Below are positions 1 through 8,645 of a stretch of 32,371 nt of DNA, piece by piece (within the stretch, counting starts at the first letter, position 1; every line of letters starts with the position of its first letter). The DNA is taken from contig JAHJGZ010000152.1 in NCBI GenBank assembly GCA_018823795.1, positions 1 through 32,371 on the forward strand, given 5' to 3'. This DNA is from Candidatus Omnitrophota bacterium (GTDB taxonomy: Bacteria > Omnitrophota > Omnitrophia > JAHJGZ01). A model generated the notes under the pieces. That model made no database searches, had not been told where the DNA came from, and worked only from the letters and a program-made list of their open reading frames with translations. Made by a program: the position numbers and the translations under genes.

Positions 1-171
1 GAACCGGCCAGAGGAGGAGAGACGACCATTCATAATTATTATATTCAGGCAACCGACGTTGATTCGTTCAGGCGACTTATGAACAAAAACGGAGACCTTA
101 TCGACGGCCGCCTTATAAAAGGGATGCAAGGGAATAATCCCATCAGGCACGCGACAAGGAAATACTGTTAA
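1..171 (+). CDS. Phage tail tape-measure protein, C-terminal end (partial)
   Basis: Frame 1 is open from the window edge and stops with TAA at 169-171, giving the last 56 residues of a longer protein. The tail contains an IQATDVDSFRRLM-type stretch and a run of short basic and glycine-containing segments, which is how many tape-measure proteins end. The position directly before a DUF2460 protein fits the usual tail gene order. The identity rests mainly on position and this short ending, so it is only moderately supported. Confidence 0.5.
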   Translation, partial: EPARGGETTIHNYYIQATDVDSFRRLMNKNGDLIDGRLIKGMQGNNPIRHATRKYC

Positions 172-173
172 CT

Positions 174-758
174 ATGAGCACTGAAATTCTAACCTTTTCA
201 CCGGCATTCGGCTTAAAAGAAAGCATCCACTACAACACGCTTATTTTTCAGGCAGACAGCGGAAGGGAAAAACGGCGCGATAAATGGTCGGACGGCATCC
301 GCACGCTTGAATGTTCTTTACATGAAGAGAACGAAGCGGCAATCGATGCGATATGGGATTTTTTCAGGGCGCGTAAAGGGAAGTACGATACCTTCTGGGT
401 GAAATTCCCGACGAATAAAAACAAAGTCGTTACGGCAGAGAGCGTCGGCACGGGGGACGGCATCGAGACCGTATTCGCGCTCGACTATTTTCCCATCGAC
501 GTTTCATCGGTCGTGGTTTATCTGGATGGCGTAGAGACGGAAGACGTGACGCCGTCAAACGATCTCACAAACGAGATAGCAAAACTCACTTTCTCATCCC
601 CGCCGGCTGGGGGTGTTGCGATAACGGCCGATTATGAATATTACATTCAGGCGCGTTTTAGCGAAGATATTTTCTCGCGCGAAAAAATAGCGTACGCCTT
701 GTATAACGCGTCAATAAATCTTGTCGAGGTATTGTGGAACACGTACTCGGCGCCGTGA
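174..758 (+). CDS. DUF2460-type phage tail protein (GTA g12-like distal tail protein)
   Basis: This 194-aa protein resembles the DUF2460/TIGR02217 family, whose gene-transfer-agent member (g12) forms the distal tail ring between tube and hub. The N-terminal half reads like the family: a short lead, then a KWSDGIRTLECS-type strand, a helix ending in a DFFRARKGKYDTFWVKFP-type segment, and a beta-rich C-terminal half. It starts 2 bp after the tape-measure stop with a weak AAGGA at 157-161. Its place between tape measure and DUF2163 protein is the canonical order. The call rests on pattern and synteny, not on a search. Confidence 0.7.
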   Translation: MSTEILTFSPAFGLKESIHYNTLIFQADSGREKRRDKWSDGIRTLECSLHEENEAAIDAIWDFFRARKGKYDTFWVKFPTNKNKVVTAESVGTGDGIETVFALDYFPIDVSSVVVYLDGVETEDVTPSNDLTNEIAKLTFSSPPAGGVAITADYEYYIQARFSEDIFSREKIAYALYNASINLVEVLWNTYSAP

Positions 759-765
759 GGAGAAT

Positions 766-1638
766 ATGCGAGACGAATTAACCACCGAATTTAAAAACGA
801 AGCCGCGGAAGATCAGAACCGGCCGATTGAGCTTTATGATATTTATCTTGGTGACCAAGAAACGGCTGATAGTGAAACGCGGTATTTTTGCACTAATAAC
901 CGGCCCCTTAATTTTTGGAATTTAGATAGTGATGTAAAAGCATATCTACCTCTCGGCATTAAGCGATCGGCTATTCCGGTAAGTAACCAGCTTGAAGTCG
1001 AAGCCGTATCGAGCGAACTCGATAACGTCGACCGGCTCTGGAGCAATTTACTGGCAACCGTTGAGCTCAGGGGAAAGCGGGTTGTTATACGGAAGGTATT
1101 CCTTGATTTATTAACCGATGAAACACACGCGAAAGTGATGTTCGACGGCATTCTTAACGGGATAAGCGAGCTTACCGAAACAAGCGTCAAACTCGAATGC
1201 CGTTCGAAAATTAAATCACTTGATGTGGAGACCGGCGTGATGCAGCAGCTCTATTGCAATTACATATTCGGCGATGAGTTTTGCGGATTCGACGCGGGCT
1301 CGACAGGGGTTACCGACCAGTCCGTTGACGGCGGATCCACGACGACCGAGATCATCGACGCGGCGCGCGGCGAGGCGGACGATTACTGGAACGACGGTGT
1401 TATTAGTTTTACGTCGGGGAATAACAGCGGGCAGAAACGGAAAGTTGTTGATTTTATAAATGCGGATAAAAAAAACGTTCTTGATTACGCTTTGCCGCAT
1501 GAGCCGCAGCCGGGTGATACTTACGACCTTGAGCAGGGATGCGATAAAGCGTATGCGACGTGCAAAAACAGATTCAATAACCACGCGAACTACGAAGGCA
1601 ATTTACATCTGCCTCCGTTAATCAATCCAAAGTTATGA
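766..1638 (+). CDS. DUF2163 / phage BR0599-type tail hub protein (GTA g13-like)
   Basis: This 290-aa protein has a DUF2163-like N-terminal half and a C-terminal phage_BR0599-type end carrying the diagnostic GCDKAYATCKNRFNN segment near the terminus, with two cysteines four residues apart. In gene transfer agents the equivalent g13 forms part of the hub on which the tip assembles. I chose ATG 766 because GAGGAG lies just upstream (757-762). A longer open frame begins at 721 but would overlap the preceding gene by 38 bp. The stop overlaps the next start as ATGA (1635-1638), so translation is probably coupled. Confidence 0.75.
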   Translation: MRDELTTEFKNEAAEDQNRPIELYDIYLGDQETADSETRYFCTNNRPLNFWNLDSDVKAYLPLGIKRSAIPVSNQLEVEAVSSELDNVDRLWSNLLATVELRGKRVVIRKVFLDLLTDETHAKVMFDGILNGISELTETSVKLECRSKIKSLDVETGVMQQLYCNYIFGDEFCGFDAGSTGVTDQSVDGGSTTTEIIDAARGEADDYWNDGVISFTSGNNSGQKRKVVDFINADKKNVLDYALPHEPQPGDTYDLEQGCDKAYATCKNRFNNHANYEGNLHLPPLINPKL

Positions 1639-4600
1639 AAAAGCTCGACCAGAAAAAAATTAACGATTTGATCGGGATCCCTTGGAAGGAAGACGGCAGG
1701 GATCGCATGGGTACCGACTGCACGGGCCTTATGCAGCTTTATTTTAATTCAATCGGTGTTGAGGGGGAGGCGCCTACCATACGCGATAATAAAGATAAAC
1801 TTCCGCAGGAGATACTGAATGAATTCAAAGGGAAAAATCATATCGTCGGCATTAACGGCATACAGTCTGAAGATATTTTAGTTTTTAAAATACATAACGA
1901 ATTGCACGTGGGGCTTTATCTCGGCTACGGCAAAATGCTTCATGCGGACAGAAAAGGAAAAAGCAGAATCGGCCGGCTCAATCATCTGTGGGAGAAACAT
2001 TTTGTTTTCGGCGTCAGGGCAAAAGACGGGCAGATTTACATTCCGCCGGCAGGCGATCCGGTTACGATTACATTTATCGTGGCATGGACGGTGATCGGCG
2101 CGGGTGTCGGCATTGCGTCGGGCGGTGGATGGAAAGGGGCTTTGTTTGGCGCCCTCGGTGGATTTTTACTTGGGCCTTTCGGTATTGCGATCGGGCTTTC
2201 GTTTCAGGCAAAACGGATTTCGACCGATACGCCGTCGCAGCGGTATAAATTCGGTGAGCTCGAAACTACTTCGACGAACCAGACCGTCTGTCCTCTTGTG
2301 TACGGCGAGGTGAGGATGGGGGGCAACGTGGTCTTTCAAAATCCGATATCAGGAGGCGAGGTCGTCGACTTTATCGTCGTTTTCTGCCACGGGGAGATAG
2401 AAGGGTTTAGCGACATACGGCTTAATGATGAGCCGATCGGTAATTTCCCCGGTTGCAGTTATACAGTATTTACCGGTACGGCAACACAGAATGTTGAAAC
2501 CGATACGGGATTAGATTTAGACGGCATTCAATACCGGCGCAAGGCGTGCATTCATTTTCACCTGGAGACGTCGGATAAATTAAAAGGCGGCCGTCCGAAG
2601 TTTACGGCCGTCATTCAGGGGACTAAGGTTTCGACGTGGAACGGATTTTCATGGACGGCTGAGAAAACCTATTCAGCAAATCCTGCGGCATGCATCCGGG
2701 ATTACTTACTCAGAAAAAAACAAGTGAGCGGATGCGGGTACGCGGAAAGCGACCTTAATAACGCGTCATTTGGCGAGGAGTATGATCTTAGCGATGAACT
2801 CGTTTCCGACGGTAACGGCGGCACTGAGGCGCGGTACGTGACCTCGTATGTTATTGACCAGCGCCGCTCGGCGCTCGATAACCTCTCCGAGATGCTCATC
2901 GGCTTTGCGGCAAGCCTTATTACGAGCGGCTCAAGTATTAAACTCGTCATCAATAAAGAAAAAAGCGCGGTTCTCGCGCTCGATGAGGACGACGTGGCAG
3001 ATGTGAAAATAGTACCCAAAGGGCTTGATGATATGGTCAACCGCTTTGGCATCGAATATTTCGATCCGGAACAAAACGATACCCGGATACTCGCGTGGGG
3101 TGCGGAAGATAAAGTCGACCAGGACGCGCGCGGTATCGTTGACCAGACGATTACGGTCCCGTCGATTAACCGTTTCAGCCAGGCGTCGCGACTCAGCAAC
3201 CAGTATTTTTATGAGCTCAAAGTGAATCCGGTCAGCATCGAATTTACTTCATCACTCGAATCGATTTATATGGAGGTGGGGGACGTTTTCAATTTTACGC
3301 ATAGTTTGATGAGCTGGACGGCTAAACCTTTCCTCTGCATGAGAATTGAGGAAACAGAAATCGATACGTTCAAAATTACGGGGCGGGAATATAACGCCAC
3401 GATTTATAACGACCGGTTCGGCTCTTCGATACAGATGTTTCAGTACGGTACGCCGCCTAATCCGTATGCGCCGGTTACTGACGTGAGCGGGCTCGCGGTT
3501 TCGGAAAGTGAGATTTATATCAATAAAGACGGCAACGTTGCTTCGGATATTTTGGTGTCGTTTACCGCTTCCGCGGACGAATCGAAACATTTTCTCAGCC
3601 ATTATCAGATTGAGTATAAAAAAGGATCGGATGATTTTATCGTTTGGGGAGGGACGCAGGAAACTTCCTTCCGCGTGTTAAACGTCAAAGCAGAGACGAC
3701 CTATCAGATAAAAGTAAAGACCGTATCGATAAACGGCATTATCAGCGACGGCGCGGTTTCGTCGGCGCTGTACGTTTTGGGCAAAGGCGCGCCTCCTTCC
3801 GATGTTAGCGGGTTTGCGGTGCGGCAAGACGGGAACGACATTGTCATGGAGTGGGCGCCGAATACGGATATCGATTTATTCGGCTATGAAATACGGGAAG
3901 GGGATAGCTGGGATCGGGGGACGGTGCTCATTACAGAACTTCAGGATAACACCTGGCGCGTGCCGGTTTTCTCATATGGCGAGCGGCGGTACATGATCAA
4001 GGCGATCGATACGTCCGGGAATTATTCGAATGCCGAGGCGGCGGGTGTTCTTGAGGTCACGACAACGGTCAACATTGAAGATTTACAGAATAACGATCTG
4101 GACGATTGGCAAAACGGTGATATTAACGAGATTTCAGATGCGAATGAAGAAACGGTTACGGATGAGAACGGTGAAGCGTATGAGAACGCTTTGGAAGAAG
4201 AATACACACAGCCGGTGCACGGTTTTGAGATAAAGACACAGGTTGATGCTGAGGAGTATACAAACAATTCAGGAGTATTGTACGCGTCGAATACGGGAGA
4301 AATTTATACCGGTGAAGCGATTTACACCGATTTTTTACAGTTGCGGTATTTCGGGGATCATTACGCGGAGGAGGGAATTTACGTTTCTGATGTTGTTGAC
4401 CTTGGCGCGAAGGTGCGCGGCCGGCTTTCGATCACGATAAACGTCGAAGGGGAAGCGGCAACGTATGAATTATTTATTTCGATGGCGGACGACGGCACCT
4501 CATGGAGCGAATGGTCTGCGTTCGCGAGCGGCGAGTATGAGTGCCGGTTCTTTATGATAAAAGTTGTTGTTACGAACAGCGACACCACACGCGTGGCGCG

Positions 4601-4856
4601 GCTCTGGAATTTAAAATCAAAGGCAACAGTGCAATTCTACGATGATGGGGGAGAGGACGTCGCGGTCAATGAGACGGCAACGATTCCGTTCAATAAAACC
4701 TTTTACATAAAAGTGCGGGTCTATGCGATTGCGCAGGGGAGTAAATACGCGCGTATAACAAGCAAAAGTTTATCAGGGTTTAATGTCGAGGTGCGCCAGG
4801 ACAGCGACGGGGCGTTATGCGCGGGCGACGTTGACTGGATCGCGAAAGGATATTAA
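1635..4856 (+). CDS. NlpC/P60 peptidase fused to phage tail-tip (gpJ/g15-like) protein with fibronectin III repeats
   Basis: This 1073-aa protein combines functions that are usually separate genes. Residues 1-130 look like an NlpC/P60 peptidase with a DCTG nucleophile cysteine (C29), a histidine in an HVGLYLG strand (H91) and a third residue candidate H103; such domains cut peptidoglycan during genome delivery. Residues about 143-190 are a Gly/Ala-rich hydrophobic stretch like lambda gpI. The middle is a tip/hub protein with the typical VYGEVRMGGNVV opening. About 615-710 and 718-805 look like fibronectin type III repeats, followed by an acidic linker and a beta-rich C-terminus. It starts in an ATGA overlap with the preceding gene. 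Confidence 0.75.
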   Translation: MKKLDQKKINDLIGIPWKEDGRDRMGTDCTGLMQLYFNSIGVEGEAPTIRDNKDKLPQEILNEFKGKNHIVGINGIQSEDILVFKIHNELHVGLYLGYGKMLHADRKGKSRIGRLNHLWEKHFVFGVRAKDGQIYIPPAGDPVTITFIVAWTVIGAGVGIASGGGWKGALFGALGGFLLGPFGIAIGLSFQAKRISTDTPSQRYKFGELETTSTNQTVCPLVYGEVRMGGNVVFQNPISGGEVVDFIVVFCHGEIEGFSDIRLNDEPIGNFPGCSYTVFTGTATQNVETDTGLDLDGIQYRRKACIHFHLETSDKLKGGRPKFTAVIQGTKVSTWNGFSWTAEKTYSANPAACIRDYLLRKKQVSGCGYAESDLNNASFGEEYDLSDELVSDGNGGTEARYVTSYVIDQRRSALDNLSEMLIGFAASLITSGSSIKLVINKEKSAVLALDEDDVADVKIVPKGLDDMVNRFGIEYFDPEQNDTRILAWGAEDKVDQDARGIVDQTITVPSINRFSQASRLSNQYFYELKVNPVSIEFTSSLESIYMEVGDVFNFTHSLMSWTAKPFLCMRIEETEIDTFKITGREYNATIYNDRFGSSIQMFQYGTPPNPYAPVTDVSGLAVSESEIYINKDGNVASDILVSFTASADESKHFLSHYQIEYKKGSDDFIVWGGTQETSFRVLNVKAETTYQIKVKTVSINGIISDGAVSSALYVLGKGAPPSDVSGFAVRQDGNDIVMEWAPNTDIDLFGYEIREGDSWDRGTVLITELQDNTWRVPVFSYGERRYMIKAIDTSGNYSNAEAAGVLEVTTTVNIEDLQNNDLDDWQNGDINEISDANEETVTDENGEAYENALEEEYTQPVHGFEIKTQVDAEEYTNNSGVLYASNTGEIYTGEAIYTDFLQLRYFGDHYAEEGIYVSDVVDLGAKVRGRLSITINVEGEAATYELFISMADDGTSWSEWSAFASGEYECRFFMIKVVVTNSDTTRVARLWNLKSKATVQFYDDGGEDVAVNETATIPFNKTFYIKVRVYAIAQGSKYARITSKSLSGFNVEVRQDSDGALCAGDVDWIAKGY

Positions 4857-4878
4857 TTCATAACGAAGGAGAATTACA

Positions 4879-5415
4879 ATGCCAAAACATAGCGAAGCAA
4901 CAGGCGATGAGCTGCACGTTCCGTTTAAATACGGGCTCGACGCGAATAAAGCGGCAAGTCCGTTGGCCGGGCAGTGGTATTGGGCGACGGATACGGATAT
5001 CGTATACCGTTGTAAAACGGCCGGTGTATGGGAGTCTTATTTGCCAGCTGCCGTTAAGGGGAGCAACATCTCGTTCATTATTGACGGTGGAGGCGAGGCA
5101 ATAACGACAGGTGTAAAAGGATATGTACGCGTGCCGTTCAACTGTGCGATAGTTAAATCAACGCTTCTTGCAGACCAGAGTGGCAGTATCAAGGTCGATA
5201 TCTGGAAAGATACGTACACGAATTTTCCGCCGCTTGATGCGGATAGTATATGCGGCGGGTATGAGCCCGAAATATCATCGGGGACAAAGGATGAAGATGT
5301 CACGCTTTCCGGGTGGACAACGGCAATAACGGCAGGATCGGTTCTTGCGTTTAACGTCGATTCTATTGCGGCTATTACGAGATGTTTGGTTTCCTTGGAT
5401 GTGAATAGGACATAG
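4879..5415 (+). CDS. Phage tail appendage protein, function unknown
   Basis: This 178-aa protein follows the tail tip and has a good AAGGAG at 4865-4870. Its start resembles short collar segments of tail fibres (a GQWYWATDTDIVYRC stretch, as in proteins that follow tail tips). The second half contains a GSIKVDIWKDTYTNFPP pattern seen in beta-sandwich domains of phage structural proteins. There is no signal peptide or membrane segment. The likely role is in the tail fibre or baseplate periphery, inferred from position and composition. Confidence 0.5.
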   Translation: MPKHSEATGDELHVPFKYGLDANKAASPLAGQWYWATDTDIVYRCKTAGVWESYLPAAVKGSNISFIIDGGGEAITTGVKGYVRVPFNCAIVKSTLLADQSGSIKVDIWKDTYTNFPPLDADSICGGYEPEISSGTKDEDVTLSGWTTAITAGSVLAFNVDSIAAITRCLVSLDVNRT

Positions 5416-5426
5416 GGAGGTCTTTT

Positions 5427-6776
5427 GTGGGCGGATTAAATGCGGACACAAAATTGCTGCTTCATTTTGACGGGGCTGACGGTTCTAAAGAAGTACTCGA
5501 CGACAGCGGTAATGGGAATATCGTAACACAATATGGCACAGCAGGGCTAACGACGGCAAGCCCACAATTCGGGAATACCTGTCTAGTGCTTGATGGCGAT
5601 AGCGATTACCTTACGATACCAGACAGCGCTGATTGGGATTTTGGCGCTAATGATTTTACGGTTGAATGGTGGGAGTACAGGACAAGTAAAACGGCTGGGA
5701 AGGAGACGTTATGCAGACATGACGGCGATTCCTATCCGCCGTTTATTTTTGGCGGCAGCGATGGGACAAATAACGGCGTATACGTCACGTCAAACGGCTC
5801 ATCGTGGGATATCGTAAATGATACCGATGCTTTGGGAACTATTGATTTAAACACGTGGACTCATTTAGCCGTGGTTCGCAACGGTTCTGATTTCTCATTT
5901 TACAAAAACGGAATACGAATAGCGACAGCGTCAAGCGCGGCGAGCATAGAGGTGAGCGCATCAGCGTTAGTTATTGGGCGATATAATTCATCTTATTATT
6001 TTGGCGGCAGGATTGACGAGCTGCGCGTTTCCAATGCTGCCCGTTATTCCGGCATTTCGTTTAGTGTGCCCACATCGGCTTTTACGGCAGATGCTCAGAC
6101 GAAATTACTTTTACACTTTGAAACGCAAGATAAAAGTAACGGTTATCATATACCGACATTTGGAGGCACGGCGCAGCTTGATACGGCACAGCAGAAGTGG
6201 GGCGGCGCATCGTTATTGCTCGACGGTGACAGCGATTATGTCACGTTTCCTGATAGTGCTGACTGGGACCTGCTGGGGAGCGGTTCGGATAGCTGGACGA
6301 TTGACTTTTGGGTGCGCCACGCGAATACGGCAAAGTCATATCAGATGTATGTCAATCAGTGCCAGGATGCGGGAAATAATGTTTGGGAGATATACCATCA
6401 AGATGGCCGAGGAGTGGTGTTATACGTGGCAATAGGAGGAGTGCTCAAAGCGGATATCGGCGGATGTGATATTACCGATAGCAATTGGCATCATGTAGCG
6501 TTGTGCAAGGTCGCGGATAAATTCGGAGTGTACGTCGATGGAGTGCAGTACGCGTATGTAACCTTTAGCACGACGGCAACATTTTCTGGAAACCTTGCTA
6601 TCGGGAAGTGGTCGTTTGGCTCTGATTATATGCAGGGCTGGATGGACGAGATACGCATTCAACACAGTAATTATTTCGGATCCGCTCCGGTTGCCGGGTT
6701 GACCGATACGATAGCGGTGCCAGCCGCAGCGTATGGCGTGGCAACTCCAAAAAGTCAGGCGATTTTAATAATGTGA
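5427..6776 (+). CDS. Two-domain LamG/concanavalin-like phage adhesin
   Basis: This 449-aa protein has two LamG-like (laminin G/pentraxin) sandwiches. The first spans about residues 5-215 and the second about 225-430, each opening with TKLLLHF and containing a GDSDY-[LV]-T-[IF]-PDSADWD block. Such domains bind glycans, so a receptor-binding tail protein is the simplest reading. The start is GTG, chosen because GGGAGG (5415-5420) sits 6 nt upstream and immediately follows the previous stop. Its stop overlaps the first possible start of the next gene. The internal duplication is visible directly. Confidence 0.65.
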   Translation: MGGLNADTKLLLHFDGADGSKEVLDDSGNGNIVTQYGTAGLTTASPQFGNTCLVLDGDSDYLTIPDSADWDFGANDFTVEWWEYRTSKTAGKETLCRHDGDSYPPFIFGGSDGTNNGVYVTSNGSSWDIVNDTDALGTIDLNTWTHLAVVRNGSDFSFYKNGIRIATASSAASIEVSASALVIGRYNSSYYFGGRIDELRVSNAARYSGISFSVPTSAFTADAQTKLLLHFETQDKSNGYHIPTFGGTAQLDTAQQKWGGASLLLDGDSDYVTFPDSADWDLLGSGSDSWTIDFWVRHANTAKSYQMYVNQCQDAGNNVWEIYHQDGRGVVLYVAIGGVLKADIGGCDITDSNWHHVALCKVADKFGVYVDGVQYAYVTFSTTATFSGNLAIGKWSFGSDYMQGWMDEIRIQHSNYFGSAPVAGLTDTIAVPAAAYGVATPKSQAILIM

Positions 6777-6790
6777 AAGGACGGTGTGAA

Positions 6791-7042
6791 ATGGCAGTGT
6801 ACAGAGTTGAGATTGATGTCAGTTTTAAAGAGGAACAAGATGCGATCGATTTTCTGAATCATGTAGAAGGGATAAAAGATAAAGTTCATGTCGAAAGTAG
6901 AGGCACTACTCCGATACCTGTTAGAACAGATTGCCGGCATCATAAATGTTATCACGATGAGGATACGCCGAAACCATGCGGTAATTATATCAATGTCGAC
7001 TTTAGTGCTGCGACAAAAGTGCATGCGCGCAGTGAATCATAA
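6791..7042 (+). CDS. Small Cys/His-containing phage protein, unknown
   Basis: This is an 83-aa protein of unknown function. The middle carries a CRHHKCYHDEDTPKPC segment whose three cysteines and three histidines could hold a metal. I chose ATG 6791 because AAAGGA (6776-6781) lies nine bases upstream. An upstream GTG at 6773 overlaps the previous stop and would add six residues. It sits between the adhesin and holin-like genes, so it is part of the late phage transcript. Confidence 0.5.
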   Translation: MAVYRVEIDVSFKEEQDAIDFLNHVEGIKDKVHVESRGTTPIPVRTDCRHHKCYHDEDTPKPCGNYINVDFSAATKVHARSES

Positions 7043-7056
7043 AACGAGAGGTTACC

Positions 7057-7299
7057 ATGGATAAATGGCTTAGCGGAGGCTTATGGGCAGCGGCAATTGT
7101 GTTTCTCGGGAAACTCTTTTTCTGGGACAGCATAAAACGGAAAGCCATTTATGAATGGGCAACGAAGACGTTCATGATAAAAGAGGTCTGTACTGAAAAA
7201 GAAAAACGCAACGATGAGCGTAACGAGCGGATGGAGCATAAGCTCGATATCATCGAGAGTGATGTAAAAAAACTTTTAGCAAAAAACGGTATCAAATGA
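7057..7299 (+). CDS. Small membrane protein with coiled coil, holin-accessory-like
   Basis: This 80-aa protein has one N-terminal membrane segment (about residues 7-23), a basic stop-transfer, and a charged C-terminal helix (about 45-78) that looks like a coiled coil (EKEKRNDERNERMEHKLD). Its size, layout and position after the tail genes suit a holin-associated or spanin-like lysis gene, but no motif proves it. GAGAGG lies upstream (7045-7050). Its stop overlaps the next gene's ribosome-binding site region. Confidence 0.5.
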   Translation: MDKWLSGGLWAAAIVFLGKLFFWDSIKRKAIYEWATKTFMIKEVCTEKEKRNDERNERMEHKLDIIESDVKKLLAKNGIK

Positions 7300-7310
7300 G
7301 GAGGTGTTTC

Positions 7311-7490
7311 ATGCTTAACTTTCTTAAAGGCAAAAAGACGTATTTGGTAGTGGGCGTGGGGGTCATTTTAAACGGGTTAATGGCAATGGACGTTATCCCG
7401 CAAAGCCTGCTTCCCGTGGTCAATTCGATTCTCGGCTTCCTGGGAATGGGCACCCTGCGGGCAGGAATCGCGGAAAACGGCAAGAAATAA
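7311..7490 (+). CDS. Very small hydrophobic protein, putative holin
   Basis: This 59-aa protein has two hydrophobic stretches (about residues 10-27 and 35-50) and short charged ends, a common layout for small phage holins. The start at 7311 is fixed by AGGAGG at 7299-7304. An earlier ATG at 7296 lies before that site and overlaps the previous stop. No endolysin gene follows, though the peptidase domain of the tail-tip protein may serve entry only. The holin role is inferred from context. Confidence 0.45.
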   Translation: MLNFLKGKKTYLVVGVGVILNGLMAMDVIPQSLLPVVNSILGFLGMGTLRAGIAENGKK

Positions 7491-7535
7491 AGAGTACGAA
7501 ACGCCTTGCCAACTATTAAGTGTTATGGCCCTATA

Positions 7536-7552
7536 CCCCTCGAAAGGAGGGG
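7536..7552 (+). promoter_or_regulatory. Hairpin sequestering a ribosome-binding site
   Basis: CCCCTC (7536-7541) can pair with GAGGGG (7547-7552) around a five-base GAAAG loop. The paired 3' arm is part of the AAAGGAGG ribosome-binding site of the gene starting at 7559. The all-GC-end six-base stem would mask the site unless opened. Visible in sequence; the regulatory effect is inference. Confidence 0.4.
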
Positions 7553-7558
7553 ATTCCA

Positions 7559-7825
7559 ATGGTTCGCGAAAACATGACGGCAAAAAAGACGCGGTACATC
7601 AGCGTCAGGAATGGCGGCGAGGAAACGTACGTCGAAAACATTCCGATAAGCGGCTGGATGCGTGATCATTTGCCGGCCGCGAAGCTGCGGTTGCGGGAAA
7701 TCGAGCGGGTCATGCCGCTCGGCAAGTGGTCGATCACGATCGAGCAGCAATGGAAGGAAAAAGGCGTTACGCATTGCCAGATGCTCAATGTCGTAACAGG
7801 TAAATTGCAGGAGGCCGTGTTATGA
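7559..7825 (+). CDS. Small phage-associated protein, unknown
   Basis: This 88-aa soluble, basic protein is not one I recognise. It has an N-terminal beta-like segment (TRYISVRNGGEETYVENIP) and a central WMRDHLPAAKLRLREIERV helix. The start is ATG 7559, with a strong AAAGGAGG (7543-7550) inside a small hairpin. The final bases form an ATGA overlap (7822-7825) with the following short gene, so the two are likely co-translated. Confidence 0.45.
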   Translation: MVRENMTAKKTRYISVRNGGEETYVENIPISGWMRDHLPAAKLRLREIERVMPLGKWSITIEQQWKEKGVTHCQMLNVVTGKLQEAVL

Positions 7826-8001
7826 GAAAAGAAATAGGAGGAGTTAATCAGTACATCTTTACTCACGGTAAGCGTCCGTTCGGCAAAGGTACATGGGCGT
7901 TCAAAGGCGATGACGGCAAGGTCACTTTTATTAGCGGGCGATATTCTGAGGCTAAGAAGCAGGCGCTCAAAAAAATTAAAAATCCGGTATTACAAACTTG
8001 A
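7822..8001 (+). CDS. Short basic protein, unknown
   Basis: ATG 7822 opens a 59-codon frame ending in TGA at 7999-8001. The product is basic, with a GKGTWAFKGDDGKVTFISGRYSEAKK-like beta-beta-helix character. It overlaps the preceding gene by 4 bp in an ATGA junction and its stop lies inside the next gene's AGGAGG. These tight junctions are the main support that it is real. Function unknown. Confidence 0.5.
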   Translation: MRKEIGGVNQYIFTHGKRPFGKGTWAFKGDDGKVTFISGRYSEAKKQALKKIKNPVLQT

Positions 8002-8010
8002 GGAGGATTT

Positions 8011-8262
8011 ATGAGGAAGATAGTAAAAAAGCAAAAGGTTGTGGAGACCGTAGGTGATGTAAAAGAAACCCGCAACGCTCTTATGCTTAAAGCGAAGGAA
8101 CGTGGCATTAAGAATTTTCGTGTACTTAATAAGGAAGAACTCATGCATGTATTGGCTGAGGGTATTACACAGCAGGAGATTGACGCAATTGTTGCGGGCG
8201 CCGTTACGCGCTGGAAGTCGGGTTGGGGAAAAAGGAAGGCGCAAAATGAAAGTCAAAGCTGA
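8011..8262 (+). CDS. Small Rho_N/SAP-like protein
   Basis: This 83-aa basic protein has a central helix-loop-helix (about residues 22-50, LMLKAKERGI...LNKEELMHVLAE) resembling the Rho N-terminal/SAP/HeH type of nucleic-acid-binding fold common in small phage proteins. AGGAGG at 8001-8006 precedes the ATG. The last 17 bp overlap the next gene in another frame. The domain call is from pattern only. Confidence 0.45.
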   Translation: MRKIVKKQKVVETVGDVKETRNALMLKAKERGIKNFRVLNKEELMHVLAEGITQQEIDAIVAGAVTRWKSGWGKRKAQNESQS

Positions 8263-8563
8263 AATTGAATTGAAGGTTGAAATGGGCGGGGTATCACATG
8301 ACGGCACCGGCTGTCAGGGATACCTGCCAGCCGGCACGCGTTATGAAGATATTGTTCGGGTGTTCGGCGAGCCACAACTTGGGGTGTCGCCGGATGGCAA
8401 GATTAAGGCTGAATGGGTTGGTAGAATCAACGGACTGGTATTTACGATATATGATTACAAGTCACGACTTGAGCCAGAAAGGAATACGGATTGGCATATT
8501 GGTGGGAGAACAAGATTAATCTTGCAATTGATTCTTGCCTATTTCGAAGCGGTTATGTATTAG
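8246..8563 (+). CDS. Hypothetical phage protein
   Basis: This 105-aa protein starts at ATG 8246, preceded by AAGGAAGG (8232-8239). The frame stays open further upstream, but the sequence there is the shadow of the preceding gene. It contains a GRINGLVFTIYDYK segment and a later DWHIGGRT turn; I recall similar FTIYDWK...WHIGG layouts in uncharacterised phage proteins but cannot assign a role. It is the last gene of the tail/late block. The following 70 bp are AT-rich and lead into the restriction-modification genes. Confidence 0.45.
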   Translation: MKVKAEIELKVEMGGVSHDGTGCQGYLPAGTRYEDIVRVFGEPQLGVSPDGKIKAEWVGRINGLVFTIYDYKSRLEPERNTDWHIGGRTRLILQLILAYFEAVMY

Positions 8564-8612
8564 TAGAATTAGCATAGTGGTTTTGTTGCGATTATTGTGA
8601 TATAGTAGCTAC

Positions 8613-8626
8613 ATTAATCGATTAAT
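8613..8626. promoter_or_regulatory. Perfect 14-bp palindrome before the methyltransferase
   Basis: ATTAATCGATTAAT is a perfect palindrome ending 19 bp before the chosen methyltransferase start. A possible -10 (TATAGT, 8600-8605) lies just upstream, so a bound protein could block transcription. Autoregulation is common in restriction-modification systems, but no controller gene is seen. Confidence 0.35.
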
Positions 8627-8645
8627 ATTATAAATGAAGGAAGCC

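Noticed and set aside
1216-1584. Antisense frames over the tail genes
   Set aside because: They are long only because codon bias suppresses stops on the opposite strand, and they overlap well-supported genes completely.
8613-8633. Restriction controller (C-protein) box
   Set aside because: No C-protein gene lies next to the methyltransferase, and a single palindrome is not enough to name a C-box.
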